This document shows positions 1 to 13,056 of a DNA stretch of 64,000 nucleotides, in pieces; positions within the stretch are counted from its first letter, which is position 1; every line of letters starts with the position of its first letter. Both the position numbers and the translations under genes were made by a program. The DNA is from Diprion similis (Eukaryota > Arthropoda > Insecta > Hymenoptera > Diprionidae): NCBI RefSeq assembly GCF_021155765.1, contig NC_060108.1, positions 26,375,025-26,439,024 on the forward strand. Direction: 5' to 3'. Under the pieces are notes generated by a model that ran no database searches, had not been told where the DNA came from, and saw nothing but the letters and a program-made list of their open reading frames with translations.

Positions 1-560
1 TTCGGCGACGAGGACGTAGCGCCGCGTTCCCTGCACTAATATCCTCCCCGTTTAGGATCAGGGATAGGCGCTGGCCGGTCCTTGATTTTGACGAGCGCGA
101 CGAATAGAATGCAGAACGTAGCATCGTCGTCGAAATTATATTAGATCGTCGAGAATGTAACCAGTGGTTATTTGTCGTATGTATAATACAAAGAGACACT
201 CGAAGGCCATTTTTTGTTGTCCATCGGAGGGTCCCGAAAGAATTGTCACAGCCGAGGATAATATACCTGTGACTCGGTAAATCGACTGCAGGATCGACGA
301 TTTCGTAGCTGAGATCAACGGGCCTCTGTTTACAATGAATGAATAACAACGGTTATGCCCTTACCTCAGTTTTCAGTTAGAAACGTCGGGGATTCACACC
401 GCGCACTGGGTTACACCTCACACAACTACGCTCGTTGCGGGCTCGAGGCCGACTCGCGATTTTTACTAATCTGCTGTACGCGACGAGAGCGATGCCAGCG
501 CCATCCGGCGGCGATTTCGCCTATCACACCGACGACGCCATGTTGAAAGCGATGGGGCGG
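1..560 (-). other. Candidate 5' end of a minus-strand gene running off the left edge
   Basis: Two GC-richer blocks stand out from the AT-rich surroundings. Read on the minus strand, the block at about 560-366 ends in a good donor (CTGAG|GTAAGG, exon end 365), as a leader exon would. Further down, an ATG at 124-122 opens a frame that stays open to base 1 (at least 41 residues, Ser/Arg-rich). I do not recognise the peptide, and the acceptor between the two blocks is not certain. It could be the start of the next minus-strand gene beyond the deubiquitinase, or chance. Confidence 0.25.
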
Positions 561-565
561 CAAGA

Positions 566-2707
566 CTTCAAAAATTCAAAAATTAACTCATCGTAGGGAG
601 ATACGGTTTCAAATATTTTTTTCTTGTCTATCTGTTTATAAATTTTTATTCGTATCTATGCGTCGTATCAATCGTTGAAATCATTCTCGAGTATGGGTAT
701 GTATTTATCAATAACCTCACGATGTATGTATGGATGAAACATGACAAATGGGGCAAAATAGCTACTAAAAAAGTTCTAATAATAATAATAATGATAATAA
801 TAATAGTAATAATTAATATAATAATCTTCAATTCTTCGTACCTGTTATTATATATTTGTACAATATAATATATATATATATATATATAATGTATGATATC
901 ATCGCGGCGGTAACGAGAGAATTATTATCAATACTATTACTATTTACATGTGTATTTATTTGTTTTTTTTATCTTCTTTTTAGTTGTGTAGAAATAGATA
1001 ATATTCACATGAATGCCCAAGGTTGCAGAGAAAAATACCCCGAAGGCTCCGAGGATATAATGTCGGCAATCTCTACACCAGAGGTTTGATTTTTGTAAGG
1101 CATTGTCAATCATCAGTCGTAAATTTATATAGTTGCATCCATTATTCATGCGTGTGAGTGCATTCTCACGTTTTTTTCGTCCAATTTTGTTAGCTTCAAC
1201 AATTACAATGTTAACATTTTATAAATTTTGTCGATTCAGATCGTGTATAATGTGCACTGGAAACTAATCAAACGACGCAATCTATCAACAGGAATATATG
1301 TATATATATATATACCCAGTTACAAGGGTATATGCTATAATAAAAGAAGTATTTTTCATCCCATTTTCGACGTCGCGTCAATTTGACGCAAGAAAATACA
1401 AGCCTAACCGCTTGTACGAGGTTCAACGTGCCTCGATAACCCTGTAATTTACCTAAAACGATCGACTGATTACATCTATGGGGCACTATATTGCTCAGCT
1501 CACGCACATACGTTGGATCTAATGCAGTAAAATTTCAAGATCAAAGTGACTCCTCGTTTTCTATCTCTCTGGACTTTTTCACAGACATTTCCATCTTATG
1601 AATAAGAGATTTCTATTAGTGAAATGACCATTATGAAACTTTTTACATTCTCTAATCACACGCAAGTTGTTTACACAAACACACGCACACAAACGTACAC
1701 TACTAATTATCGTGAAATCCGCGTAATTTCCTTTTCTAATTTTTCCCTTCAACTGTTATAAACTTCAAATACGAATTATGTGTATTAAATTTTTTTTTCT
1801 AGAATAACGCAATTACGCAGTACTGAATAATAATTGTTATAATAACAACAACAATAACAACAAATGTCGTTATTGACGTATAATTATCATTATCATTACC
1901 TATATGTATACAAATACAACCATGTTTTGCCTAACGATCCTCAGAGCCTCCGAAAATAAAACTATGTACGTACCTATAGATACAGATCAATTTACACAGT
2001 GTATGTAAGGCTTGTATATGTATATCTATATACCATATATATATATATATATTATGAGTATCCATACGCTTGTGGATTATTTACTAAAATTGGCGTTATT
2101 ACAGTTTAAAATGGACAAAGTATTCTCTGAGCAAAAAATATCGTTATTATTAATATTACTGTTTTTCTTTTAATGGAATAAGCAATTCTTCAATTGTTAC
2201 AAGAATAACAATAATTGAATGATTATTAAATATATGAGAATAATTTACAAAGATCTTTTTCTATCTTGCTGGCGCAATAAGTTTCGACGATTACTTGTAG
2301 CGGGTATTTCGTTACAATAATATCGAAAACAAAATTAAATACGGCGTATGAGGATTTCATTCGTTGATAAAGATTCAATGGGCATTTTGAAGTACTTCGA
2401 ATTTTGTATATTTGATGCAATACCCCATTATTTACTGATAATTTCGTTAGTAGCAAAAATTCATTGAATATAATGACTGTAATACAGCTTCCAGCTGCAT
2501 CCTCGTATGATTTTCGACACTGAGTTTATAAAGATTACGGCTGATTTTCAACAATATTTTTGTTTTTTACTTTTCCATATTGTGATATCATAATATTCCT
2601 CCCGTTCGTAGCTGCTAACTCTTACCACGATGCGTGACTAGCAATGTTACCTTCAAATAATTTGATCACCTACGTACATGGAAATAAATTCAAGTTGAGT
2701 TTTTTTT

Positions 2708-2752
<45 letters not shown>

Positions 2753-4100
2753 TAACATAGCTTAGCTATCTGGAATGATTATAATTGATTGAAACTCGAT
2801 AATCATGTAGAATTAATATGAATCTGTTCAACTTGTGCGGTGCAGGTTGTCGACTAAAATTAATCAGTCGAAACTGCCAACATGGATGACGCATACTTTT
2901 CGTATTAAAAATGCTACACATAATTCAAACGGTACATGATGATATTAAAACGTTACATAATTTAAATAGTGTATCAATATTATTAATCTATTTCCAATGT
3001 AATTATAAATATTCGATAAGGCCACTAGTGGGTGATACAAATACAATATAAATATTATATCTAAACACAGACTCGATGTACAATGCGTTGTCAATTCTAC
3101 TCAATGTTCGATTGAACATAGTTAGGTGCAGTAGCCCTGGAAATCAGAAAGTCTTTCAAATTGAATAAACTTACGTCCGTGGTCATGGTTAAGAATAAAA
3201 ATTTTCAAGCGCCTGTACATATGTAATAACTTGTCAAATTTGAGGACTGATTATACATATAGCGTCAAAGTTGCACACTTTCATTTTTCTCTGTACAAGA
3301 TCCGACGTAGAATTGACGATGCGTTACATTGATAATCTGTGATACATAAAAATTTATGAATCAATAGGAAGAAGTATTTAATCGATCGACCTATTACCTA
3401 ATTTATTTGTTACCTATAGGTAAATCTCATTGAAATATTTTACTTTGGTAAATTAGGAAATAGGTCTTTTCTCCGAAACAGTCTGCGAAATAGGGGAAAT
3501 ATCTATGGATTTCCTACTATATAACATTCAACTCGTACATTTTTGTATAGAAATACAGTATAAATAAGAAATTGAACCTGTGTGTGTATATGCGTGTGCA
3601 TGTGCGTGTGTGTGTATGTGTTGATGTACGTGTGTTTAAATAGTAGATCGTATGCGATAATATAATAGAATAGAATATAATATATGTATATTGTATATGT
3701 AATATGTATACTTTAAATTCGTAATCAGAAATAGCTTCGAAAGAGCATAATTGTTATGAGATCTTTTGTAATTATTTCCAAAAACTGTACACAACTATGC
3801 TGTATTATTATATAACTATTATTATTAATAACCAGTTAAATGTCAATCATTAGACGAATCGATACAATTATAACATATCCGTACGATGATGATTAAAATA
3901 CAAAAAACCCCAGACTTATATTCACTGTCTTTTTCTTTTTAAATATTAAATCAGTTTGTCAGACTTTTTCGTATATAATATACCTTCGCTTATATTCCTA
4001 TTATTACTATAATTATTTTTGTCATTATTAAATCCGATTTTCAACGGCATTGTCCAAGCCACGCTTACACGTCGGATCAACACCCGACTTAGATCGTGTG
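566..4100. other. AT-rich intergenic stretch / 3' flank of the deubiquitinase gene
   Basis: I see no supported gene here. It holds AAT/ATA-type repeats (about 778-815), TA runs (868-888 and about 2035-2051), a TG-rich tract (about 3579-3625) and a long T homopolymer. The part next to 4100 must include the deubiquitinase 3' UTR. I see no canonical AATAAA on the minus strand within the first few hundred bases after the stop codon; one lies near 3400. Confidence 0.5.
2710..2751. repeat. Poly(T) homopolymer, 42 bases
   Basis: Uninterrupted T run, preceded by another short T run. It may be the A-tail scar of a retroposed sequence inserted on the minus strand, or simply a slippage-prone tract. The exact length is unreliable in most assemblies. 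Confidence 0.9.
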
Positions 4101-7100
4101 TTACAAAGTAGATTCATGTATCACTGCAGGTTCCGGTTCGCCGTTTTCATCGTGAATCACAGCTGGAAGAAGGGGAGTCAGTGCGATGGATGACGTCTTC
4201 CTTACCGGCTTCGGCGAGGCCTGAAATGCATAACCAGTTATTGTATCATAAACAATATGAAACGCATTATACAGGAACTTTCATAGCCAGAGATGAAGAC
4301 TCCGTTTAAATTAGTAATATCTTATAGAAAAATATTAAGACACGTAGACCGATTATTTTACCTACCCATTCTCTCCTTGGCGGCGCTTCGTCGTCGGAAT
4401 AATGATCAGTTTCGCCAGTCTCAGTTTCAGTAGCGACGTTGCGTTTTTTGGGTTGAAGAGTTGCATAGTTGCGACAACCTCTGTTGAAATTGTTCAAATT
4501 CTTTTCCTCGACGATTTTATCCTGGCACAAAACCTCCTGAGATTTGCTCTGTTTATTGTTGCCAACACTGGCGGTATTCTTATTACTAAAATGAAAAGGT
4601 GGCATTCTCGCTACCCAATGATCAAGTCCCGACCCAGCTGAGCTCGTCGAAGCTGCGGACGAGTTGCCGGCGGAATTATTGGTGAGTCCTCGCCTCTGAT
4701 AGAACAACATGTAAGCCGCATTAGTTATCAAATTTGTGTCGGTGACAGCCTCGACTCTGGTATCGTCGAAGCAGTACCACTGAGTGTCGTAAGGATTCCG
4801 ACAAAACGCCGTGTAATGACCGCCCTGAAGATCCTGCCCGTGGTGATTGCATATGGCGTAGAGATCGTAGACGTTTTCGTCGTACTTCGGAAGATTCTGC
4901 CTGGGTCTGGGCTTCTTCCAGGGTGACCATCCAAGCCCTCCGAGCATCGTTAGGTTCGTATGCGTCTGCATATTGTTGTGAGCGAGATGCGGTGTCATGT
5001 CAAAACCGTAAAGCGGAAAGTCGACCAGCGTCGTGAGCTTCGAGGTCGACCTTTGCTTCGACTGCTGCTTAAACCTCTTCAAGTGTATGACCAATATATC
5101 GGGCAGGGACCAAAGTCCCAGCTTCTTGACTACTTCCTGCTTCCTGTTACAGTACGGGCAGTGCCAAGCGTCTTCCGCCCCCAGGATCTCGGCTTTGGTG
5201 TAGAGGTCGAAGCACTCCTCGAGCGTCACTACTCCACCCTGTTCCGAGTTGGTCTTTAACTGTTTAACGCTGGCGTGTTCCTCGATTTGGTCGGAATCAT
5301 CCTGGATGATGTTCCCCTTGGTAGCCTCGTCCCATTCGAGGATCAGCTTTACGTGCTGAGGTCCAGAGTCGTCCGCACAGAGAGCCAGCGCCTGCTCGAT
5401 TTGTTCAGTGTAAAGAGGATGCTCGACGCAGGGATCTATGCAGGGATGCTCGTCCTGAACGGGGGTTGCGGCCGGGTCAGCCACCCTGATGTTGAACAGA
5501 CCCGGACTTTGGCTCGACGTGAGAACGTCTTCGGACAATGTCGTGTGCATTTCCTTGAGCAGAAGTTTCTGCAAGTCTTCGTACGAGGTTTCCCTCGACA
5601 CCTGCATCGTGTACGGACTACCGAATCGTTCCCTTAAATCCCCTTTCACCAGGACGTTTATCCATACGAGTAAAATGTACGCCTGCTCCGTCGGCTCCTT
5701 GAGCTGCGGTAATTCTATGCAGTACAAAGGATCGTTCTCCGTTATCACAGAAAGTGGTTGGCAGTCGGAGAATGTTCTGAAAATGATTATTTTTGCATTA
5801 GCGAATCCCATAAGATCAGCATATAGTTAATTATATATTAACAATCATCAGAGTACAATCGCAGTCAAATTCTCGAGACTAAGGAAATAGGAGAAAAAAT
5901 ATTTTGCACAACTGCAATTCTCGAATTGATATATAAAGAAGGATGTCATAAAAAGAATCCTTAGATATTCTTAATGATTGAAACAAAATCGCGGCGGAAG
6001 TTTTGGCGGTTTGTGTTGTTATTCAGTTGAATTGTGTTAAAGATTCCTGCGGTCAGGCAAACCGGATGTGCGTTGCAGTGCAACGGGTTGCCAGACGTAA
6101 GGCGGCAGCGCCGATTTCTTCACTCCATGAATCACACTCTCACCTATGAAATCCTTCGTCGTGAACTTCCGTCAGCAGCATATGATCCTCACTAATTCCA
6201 GTGTCGCTGGCCAGGATTTCGCGAAGTTCCTTGACGTTAGCTGCCTGATTTACGCTCACGCCGATCTTGACTTGACGTGGTTGTTGCGACGTGTAAAGAA
6301 CGTTTATGAAGAGGCTTATCTGTCGGTGATTCTGCGGCACGGGTACCGAGACGCAGAGAAACGGATCGAAGGTGTTCGACTGCCGATGACATCGCGGACA
6401 CGTCAGACTCGACCGGAACTGTGCTTGAAACACGGCGTGGACGAAGGAGTTGTTGCATCTCACGTGATTCGCGAGCGTTTCCGCCGCCACAATGTCGTCC
6501 GGTCTTCCAAAAGAATTCTGAAAATTGATCAAAGGATAAACGAATTAAAATTTCTCCACATATCGTGCGTATCAACTGCCTCATAAAATAAAGTTTTTAT
6601 TCATATAAAAATTGGGCGTATTATCGACTGATAAAACAGAAATGTGTCGTATGTATTTTGCATTTAAGTTAAAAAATTTAACACGTTGAAGAATATTGTA
6701 TAACAATATAAATCTGTTACAGGTATAAGGCATACACAAAATCCGCATGACATATACGTATATATAGGAAATATTTCAGGTAGAATAAACTGGACATTTA
6801 ACAAATTCAGCAATGTGGTTTATAATAATATCGTTATCTGGAAACACGTTTTACATAATATATAAATGTTATGTTATTGTAGTCTCATGTTTCGGCAAAT
6901 GCTGCTGCGTTGCGAATTATTACGTAATTACAGGTCTGCGTATATACAAGACCTAAGCAGACCTACGTTTCTGATATGACGACGATATTTAACATTCATG
7001 AATTATACGAGTACATCCCGCATGAATATATCAACTTTAATGCTAATCTTGTGATATATACTTCATGTCTCGATTCGAATTGGAGAATATCATCTTCATT

Positions 7101-10100
7101 GAAAAAGAAGAAATTTGTGTTGCATGGTAAAATTCGGAAACTGTCGACTAATTTTCCTCGTTTTCAATTAACATTTTTCAACGTATGCAATTCGTATACG
7201 TTAACATTGTACAAACTTTGACGATCAATGACAGCGCACTTGATAATTGGCACACGGTTCTTGGCGCTGCACCACCACCGAAGCTCGGTCGTGCCCAGAC
7301 TTGTTCATGAGGTGAAATCGTCCTGCAGACGTGGTTTTCACTCACTCTCTAGCATACCTATAACATGTAACACAAATGCCGGTGCTGTTTCTGGCGCTGA
7401 CCAAGCAAGCAAGCAAGCAAGCAAGTCGTGCAGCTCTAATGGCAGAGCAGCAGCGCATGTTGTATGTAGTCCAAGGATCTCGAAAGATAAGAGGCTCGCA
7501 GCCAAGGAATAAAAAATGCATCATCAAGTAATAGACGCTGGAGCCAAGAACCAAGAATAGAGTGCACAAAAATTTGTTGCTCCTTTACTTACGATCACCA
7601 CGCTATAATACAATGCGGTCTACATTTAAGGAACTAACTAAAATATATAATATTGAGATAGTATTGATTCCTTCGTGTTCCACGTATCAATCAGTCTCGT
7701 TGCGGAATGCGTGAACCGCGAGAGAATTATGATAGTTTAATTCAAGTCGCATGATATTGTGTTGTTAAAAAGAAAAAAAAAAAAAAACATCACATCAAGC
7801 ATTGCTTATTCGGTTCAGTTGTGTCAATTTCACGTTCAAAAAATAATAATGTGTAAATTAGTGCAGAACCTCGTTCCAATTAATAAACGATAATTGATAT
7901 TATAATTATGATTCTAAGTTTGCTGAAATTACGTCGTTTTCAGGATTATCCTTGATCCAATTATTGCCACGTCAAGCCGCGTTCGTTGCGTAGACGTGGT
8001 TGAGCCAAGTAGCAAGTAAATTTCGGCTCGATCTTCCAGAGCACAAAGTTCACCTATATAGTTTAAACAGGCGATTACAATAATAGATGCGCCCATCATC
8101 GGCCCGAGTCTGCGTCAGCTGTCTGCTGACTTTTACAAGTTAAGTTACAACGGCACGTGTTTGGCGTCACAGCGGAATGGATGTTGAAAACGTTTTGCGG
8201 TCCGCAAAGTAGTAAGTCATTCAAGTTAGTTACATACACATATGAATATATGCATATTATATATATACCGTACCTTCCTCCTTACACAGAGCGCCAATGC
8301 ATGCATGCATATCATATATACATACATATACTAACTGCTTTCAACGAGTTACTCTATATATAGAACAGCGTGCAATAGCCCTGCACGATGCGTCTATATA
8401 CATACATATTATCATTACACGCTGCACGATGAGAGAGATTTAGTTAATTATGAAAATTTCTATGATAACTCGTTACTTTTGCCATCGTTGTTGTTACTGT
8501 CATAATTATTATCAAATGTCGTGCGGAGGTTAAAACCCCGAGATATAGGTAATTCGTATGCATTATACCGACATAATTGATCAGATGCATCGGATCCACT
8601 GCACGTCATGTTTATCGCATCGCGAAATAATCACGACGGCGCCACGATACTATCATGCACCACGATTGAGCCGATCGACAGACCCAGTTACTTTATTATA
8701 TGTATACCTGATATCTCCGCCTGAGGAATTCAGCTGTAAAACAAACGCACACGTGCAGTCTTAATCGTACATATATACGTATATTATGTAGGTATTAAGT
8801 GTATGGAATGATAAATAAGAGATACACGTACGATATGTACCGTATCATCTGATTACACGTTATAATCAACCGTCGAGTCGTCTTGATATGTGTGGTTCTG
8901 CGCCACGAAGGAAGAAAAGAGAAAGAAATGATCGTAACAGAGACGCTGTTAATCACGATTTAACGCTGTTGCAGTTCTTCAATATCGTCTTATGCAGTTT
9001 TGCTATAGGAGAACTAACCATGCTTAAAAACTTATATTATATTCGTACTCGTCATAACTCAAACTCGTTAATTTATACAATATGTTGTATGTATATATAA
9101 ATTACACGCGATTTATCAACAATTAAAATACATACCGAACATATACTTTATTTTTAAAAATCTTTCATTCCACTGAAACTTAGGACTTAAAATTTGTTAA
9201 AATCAAGCGATATTTCAATTAACTTGAAATCTATTCATCACCACGTAAAGAAATGATTTTTATTTTTTCTCAAACATCGATGTATCATCGATAAATTAAA
9301 ACTGATGTTATTAAATTGAGACTCGCATAAGAAAATCTTCGCTCTGTATTAAGGATCTTTGCACTCGTTGCGAAAGAATTATTTTTATTACTTCTATTAT
9401 TATTATTGTTGTTGTTATTATTATTATTCTTGTTTAACGTCCGTACAACTGTACTCCAAAGAACGTTGACACTCCTCGCGAGAAAGCGCGCAGTGCTTGA
9501 CACAGACAGCCTGTCTGTCTCTGAACGCATGTTATACGTATATAGCTATATATTGATCCGTCTTAAAACGTATTAAAACGGGTAGTGGTTCAATAAACTC
9601 AAAATACTGCCTGGCTAGTGGAAAGGGAAAGAGACCGGAGTTTTCTGTGGTCATTCTTGAGTGAATTATAATACCACGTGTACACCGGAAGTTTACGAAT
9701 CCGTCGAATCACGGTGTTCATTTTTTTTTTTTGTCTTGTGCTTATTCTTCTTTAAGTCTACATTATTTTGCCATTTTACGCGGAGTGTTTAGTTCTAAGT
9801 TGGAATGTTAAAAAATATTCTAAATTTGCATTATAATAATTTTTTCTTCTCTTGTATTGAATAAAAAATTTGAGAGTTACGTTTGACGAAAATATTACAA
9901 TGTATTATAAAATTATGATTCGAGTTAGAGAATTTATCACATCCGGTTATTATACAGTGAATTATATCGTATACAACCGTGATCCGAAAATAGTTTTCGT
10001 TTAGGTAAATATGTATATATCCAGTATATATATACATATACATACAGGGTCCCTGTGTCGCAGGGACAGGGTGCGACCCTTTATAGTTGTTCTATATACA

Positions 10101-13021
10101 TAACGAGTACAAAAGCGAAAGCGGAAGTGCGGCGGTAGAGGCGTGGCGTAAATTGAAGAAGGAAGTAAGAAAAAAACAAATAAATAAACTAAATAAGCCT
10201 CAGCGGAGAAACCGGAAGTGCATCGGAAGTAAACTAAAATTAGCCACTGTGTGCTATTAAATCATCATAATCGTCATGAGGTATGCATCATGCGTACAAT
10301 GAGACATCGAAGAATAATCTTTCTCCGATTTCTTCTAAGCTATCAGCATCGACCAACTGATGAAGTAGTTAATTATCTACGATAAAAATGATCATCCAAA
10401 ACGGATTTTTCCTCAAGCGTTCAGTAACCATTGATATATAGAGATCTGTATAGAGGGACAACTCAAGTCAGGGCATAAGATGAAGAAAATAAAAGACCAC
10501 GCGAAGACTATGATATGAATAAAGCTCGACAAACGGAGGAACGAACTAAGCAGTCATTCGGATGACCATAGCTAATTGTCTTCATCGAATAAAACTCGGG
10601 TTCAAAGTTCCTGACCCCGAAAAATCAACCGAGTCAGTGTACACATGACATAAGGCATTGGAATACCGTCCGGCGAATGTATGTACATACATATGATAAT
10701 AGATGTATATACAATACAAGTCGTGGGAGCTGCAGGACTGCAACGTCGCCGAGTGTAACGAAGATTTTGGAATTGAATTGTCGGTTGTTAATTAAAGATG
10801 AGGTTGAAGTTAGTAACGTCATTGTAAAGATTTAATTCCTAATTTTAGAAATCTCTGAAATGCAGTAAATCATAATGAAACAAAATTAGATAATTCACGT
10901 TTTCAAAAATTAGCAGCTTTAAACTCAGTAAAAAAAAAAAAAATTGCAAATCCCCCCCCCCCCCCCCCCCCCCCCCCCGACAGTTTCTTTCGCCAGCTTC
11001 GACGATACACAATAATTGCCTTCGAGGATTGTTTCACTCTCAGAACCGCAAAGCTGATGCACGACCCCTAACCATTAAGCCGCTGTGCAGAGAGGGTAAA
11101 ATTAAATTACCAGAACCCCCAGAAGACTTAAGAGTTGCGATCCCATTTTCCTTAGTTATATATATATATATATATATATATACGTTGTAGGTAAAGGTAG
11201 ACGACGTATTTTTTTTCCATCAGCCGGAAACCTGCAGCACACACCGTTCACACTGTACCTAAGATCTTGACACTATTTAAAATCTCCACGACAACTCTAT
11301 CTGATTCAATGATCTCTTAATTAATGTTTTATGAAACAGGTTTAAATTTCTTATCAAGGTTAAATACCGTGTAATGTATATACAATATAATAAATTATAA
11401 CATATATATATATATATATATATCTACACACGAAGTGTACAATCCATTTACGGCAAGGAATGACCCATAATATTATACAAAGAAACCCATTAGTGGAAGT
11501 TCCATGTTCATAAATCGCTGCGGTACAGGTACGTCATATAATTGAACCGGAAATGCTATAACAGGCAGGTGAACCTGGACCGATGAAAAACTCGTTCAAC
11601 CCGACACCAAAGGTATGTAATTGTAACATTTTATCAGTAGGCTGACCTCTCTTTACGCAGGCATATAGAGTAATATGTGCATTACACGTATCAACGTAGG
11701 ATCTCTTGGGATTTTATTCTTGGTCAATGTCACTCGGATGCATCATATATGTACACGACACGAGGGGAGGCGTTGAATGACGTCACCATTACGTGGACAA
11801 AATAATGTATTATCGCATGTATGCATGCATGCATGCATGGACGATGTACCTGGAGGTCTGGACAAGCGATAAACTGCCGGTGCACGAAACGCGTCACTGA
11901 TTAGCTATGTAATTCACTGCCTCAGCACCTGCAGGACGACCGGAATTCCGCGACGTATTAGCCGCGTGCTAAACTGCCACAGCTTTAAATGAAAATGCAC
12001 TGCGATTAACGAGAGAATATACCTATCATCGTCATATTGTTATTATGAAACGGTGATACAATATAATATTATAATAGTACTAATTGTTGGAAATAATAAT
12101 GTTTAATTATATTTTTGTTATTGTTATTCTGTAACACATTCATTCTGCATAACAAACCTAATTTCACACTAATCGTAATACGTGCAGAAATAATATTTGA
12201 AGCAACGTCTAATATTCCATTTAGCAACATATTACAAGTGTTCTCTACCGCGTTTCGCCTTGTTGTTTTAATATCACTGCACAGTTTTTTGTACTATATA
12301 CAACTTCTTTACCCCGAGGGAATTTTTTCTCTCTCCACGCCTCTGACAAAACGGTTCGTTGCGAAAAATCTTTGCGCAGGCAAGCAGCACCGGTGAGACT
12401 TGAATTCCCTTTCCTACCTTTGGACTGTAGTGTGTGTATATATATATATATATATATATGTATATTAACGGTTGTTACGGTCGTTAGTACACAAATTTTC
12501 GACTAATTGAAACGACTTTCAATGTTTTTTTTTCTCTCTCTCTCTCTCTCTCTTCTCTCCGCTCCATATTTTTTCGCTGATAAAACGTTGCTGTCGCGTG
12601 ACGTCGCATTGCAAAATAAATTATGTAAAACACGAGACTGTACAGCGAGTTATAACAACCGTATACAGCTGCTAGCTACAAGTACGTATGTATATATGTA
12701 ACATACAATGCAAGCCCGTACAATCTCGCCTGATTCGTTTAAATGTGACAATGAAATCGATCTCTATAAGGCGTGACTTCTAGATTGTATTCGAAGCTTA
12801 ATATAACCAAAGCTACGGCTTTGCTTCGATCCTTGTTGCTTATCGCACGAATGTGTACGTGTTGTGTGCCGTATATACATTGTACACACATTGTAAAGTA
12901 TTAAAGCTGCCTTGGCACGGTTGATCAGTCCCGCACCGACACCCTGAGCACCTCACAGTCACGCGAGACCATAACCTCGAACGAGTTACGAACTCGACAT
13001 AATATACATTATACTGTATAC

Positions 13022-13056
<35 letters not shown>

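Noticed and set aside
6146-6586. 146-codon plus-strand frame opposite deubiquitinase exon 2
   Set aside because: Shadow of the real coding exon, which carries the zinc-finger CPRC and splices cleanly.
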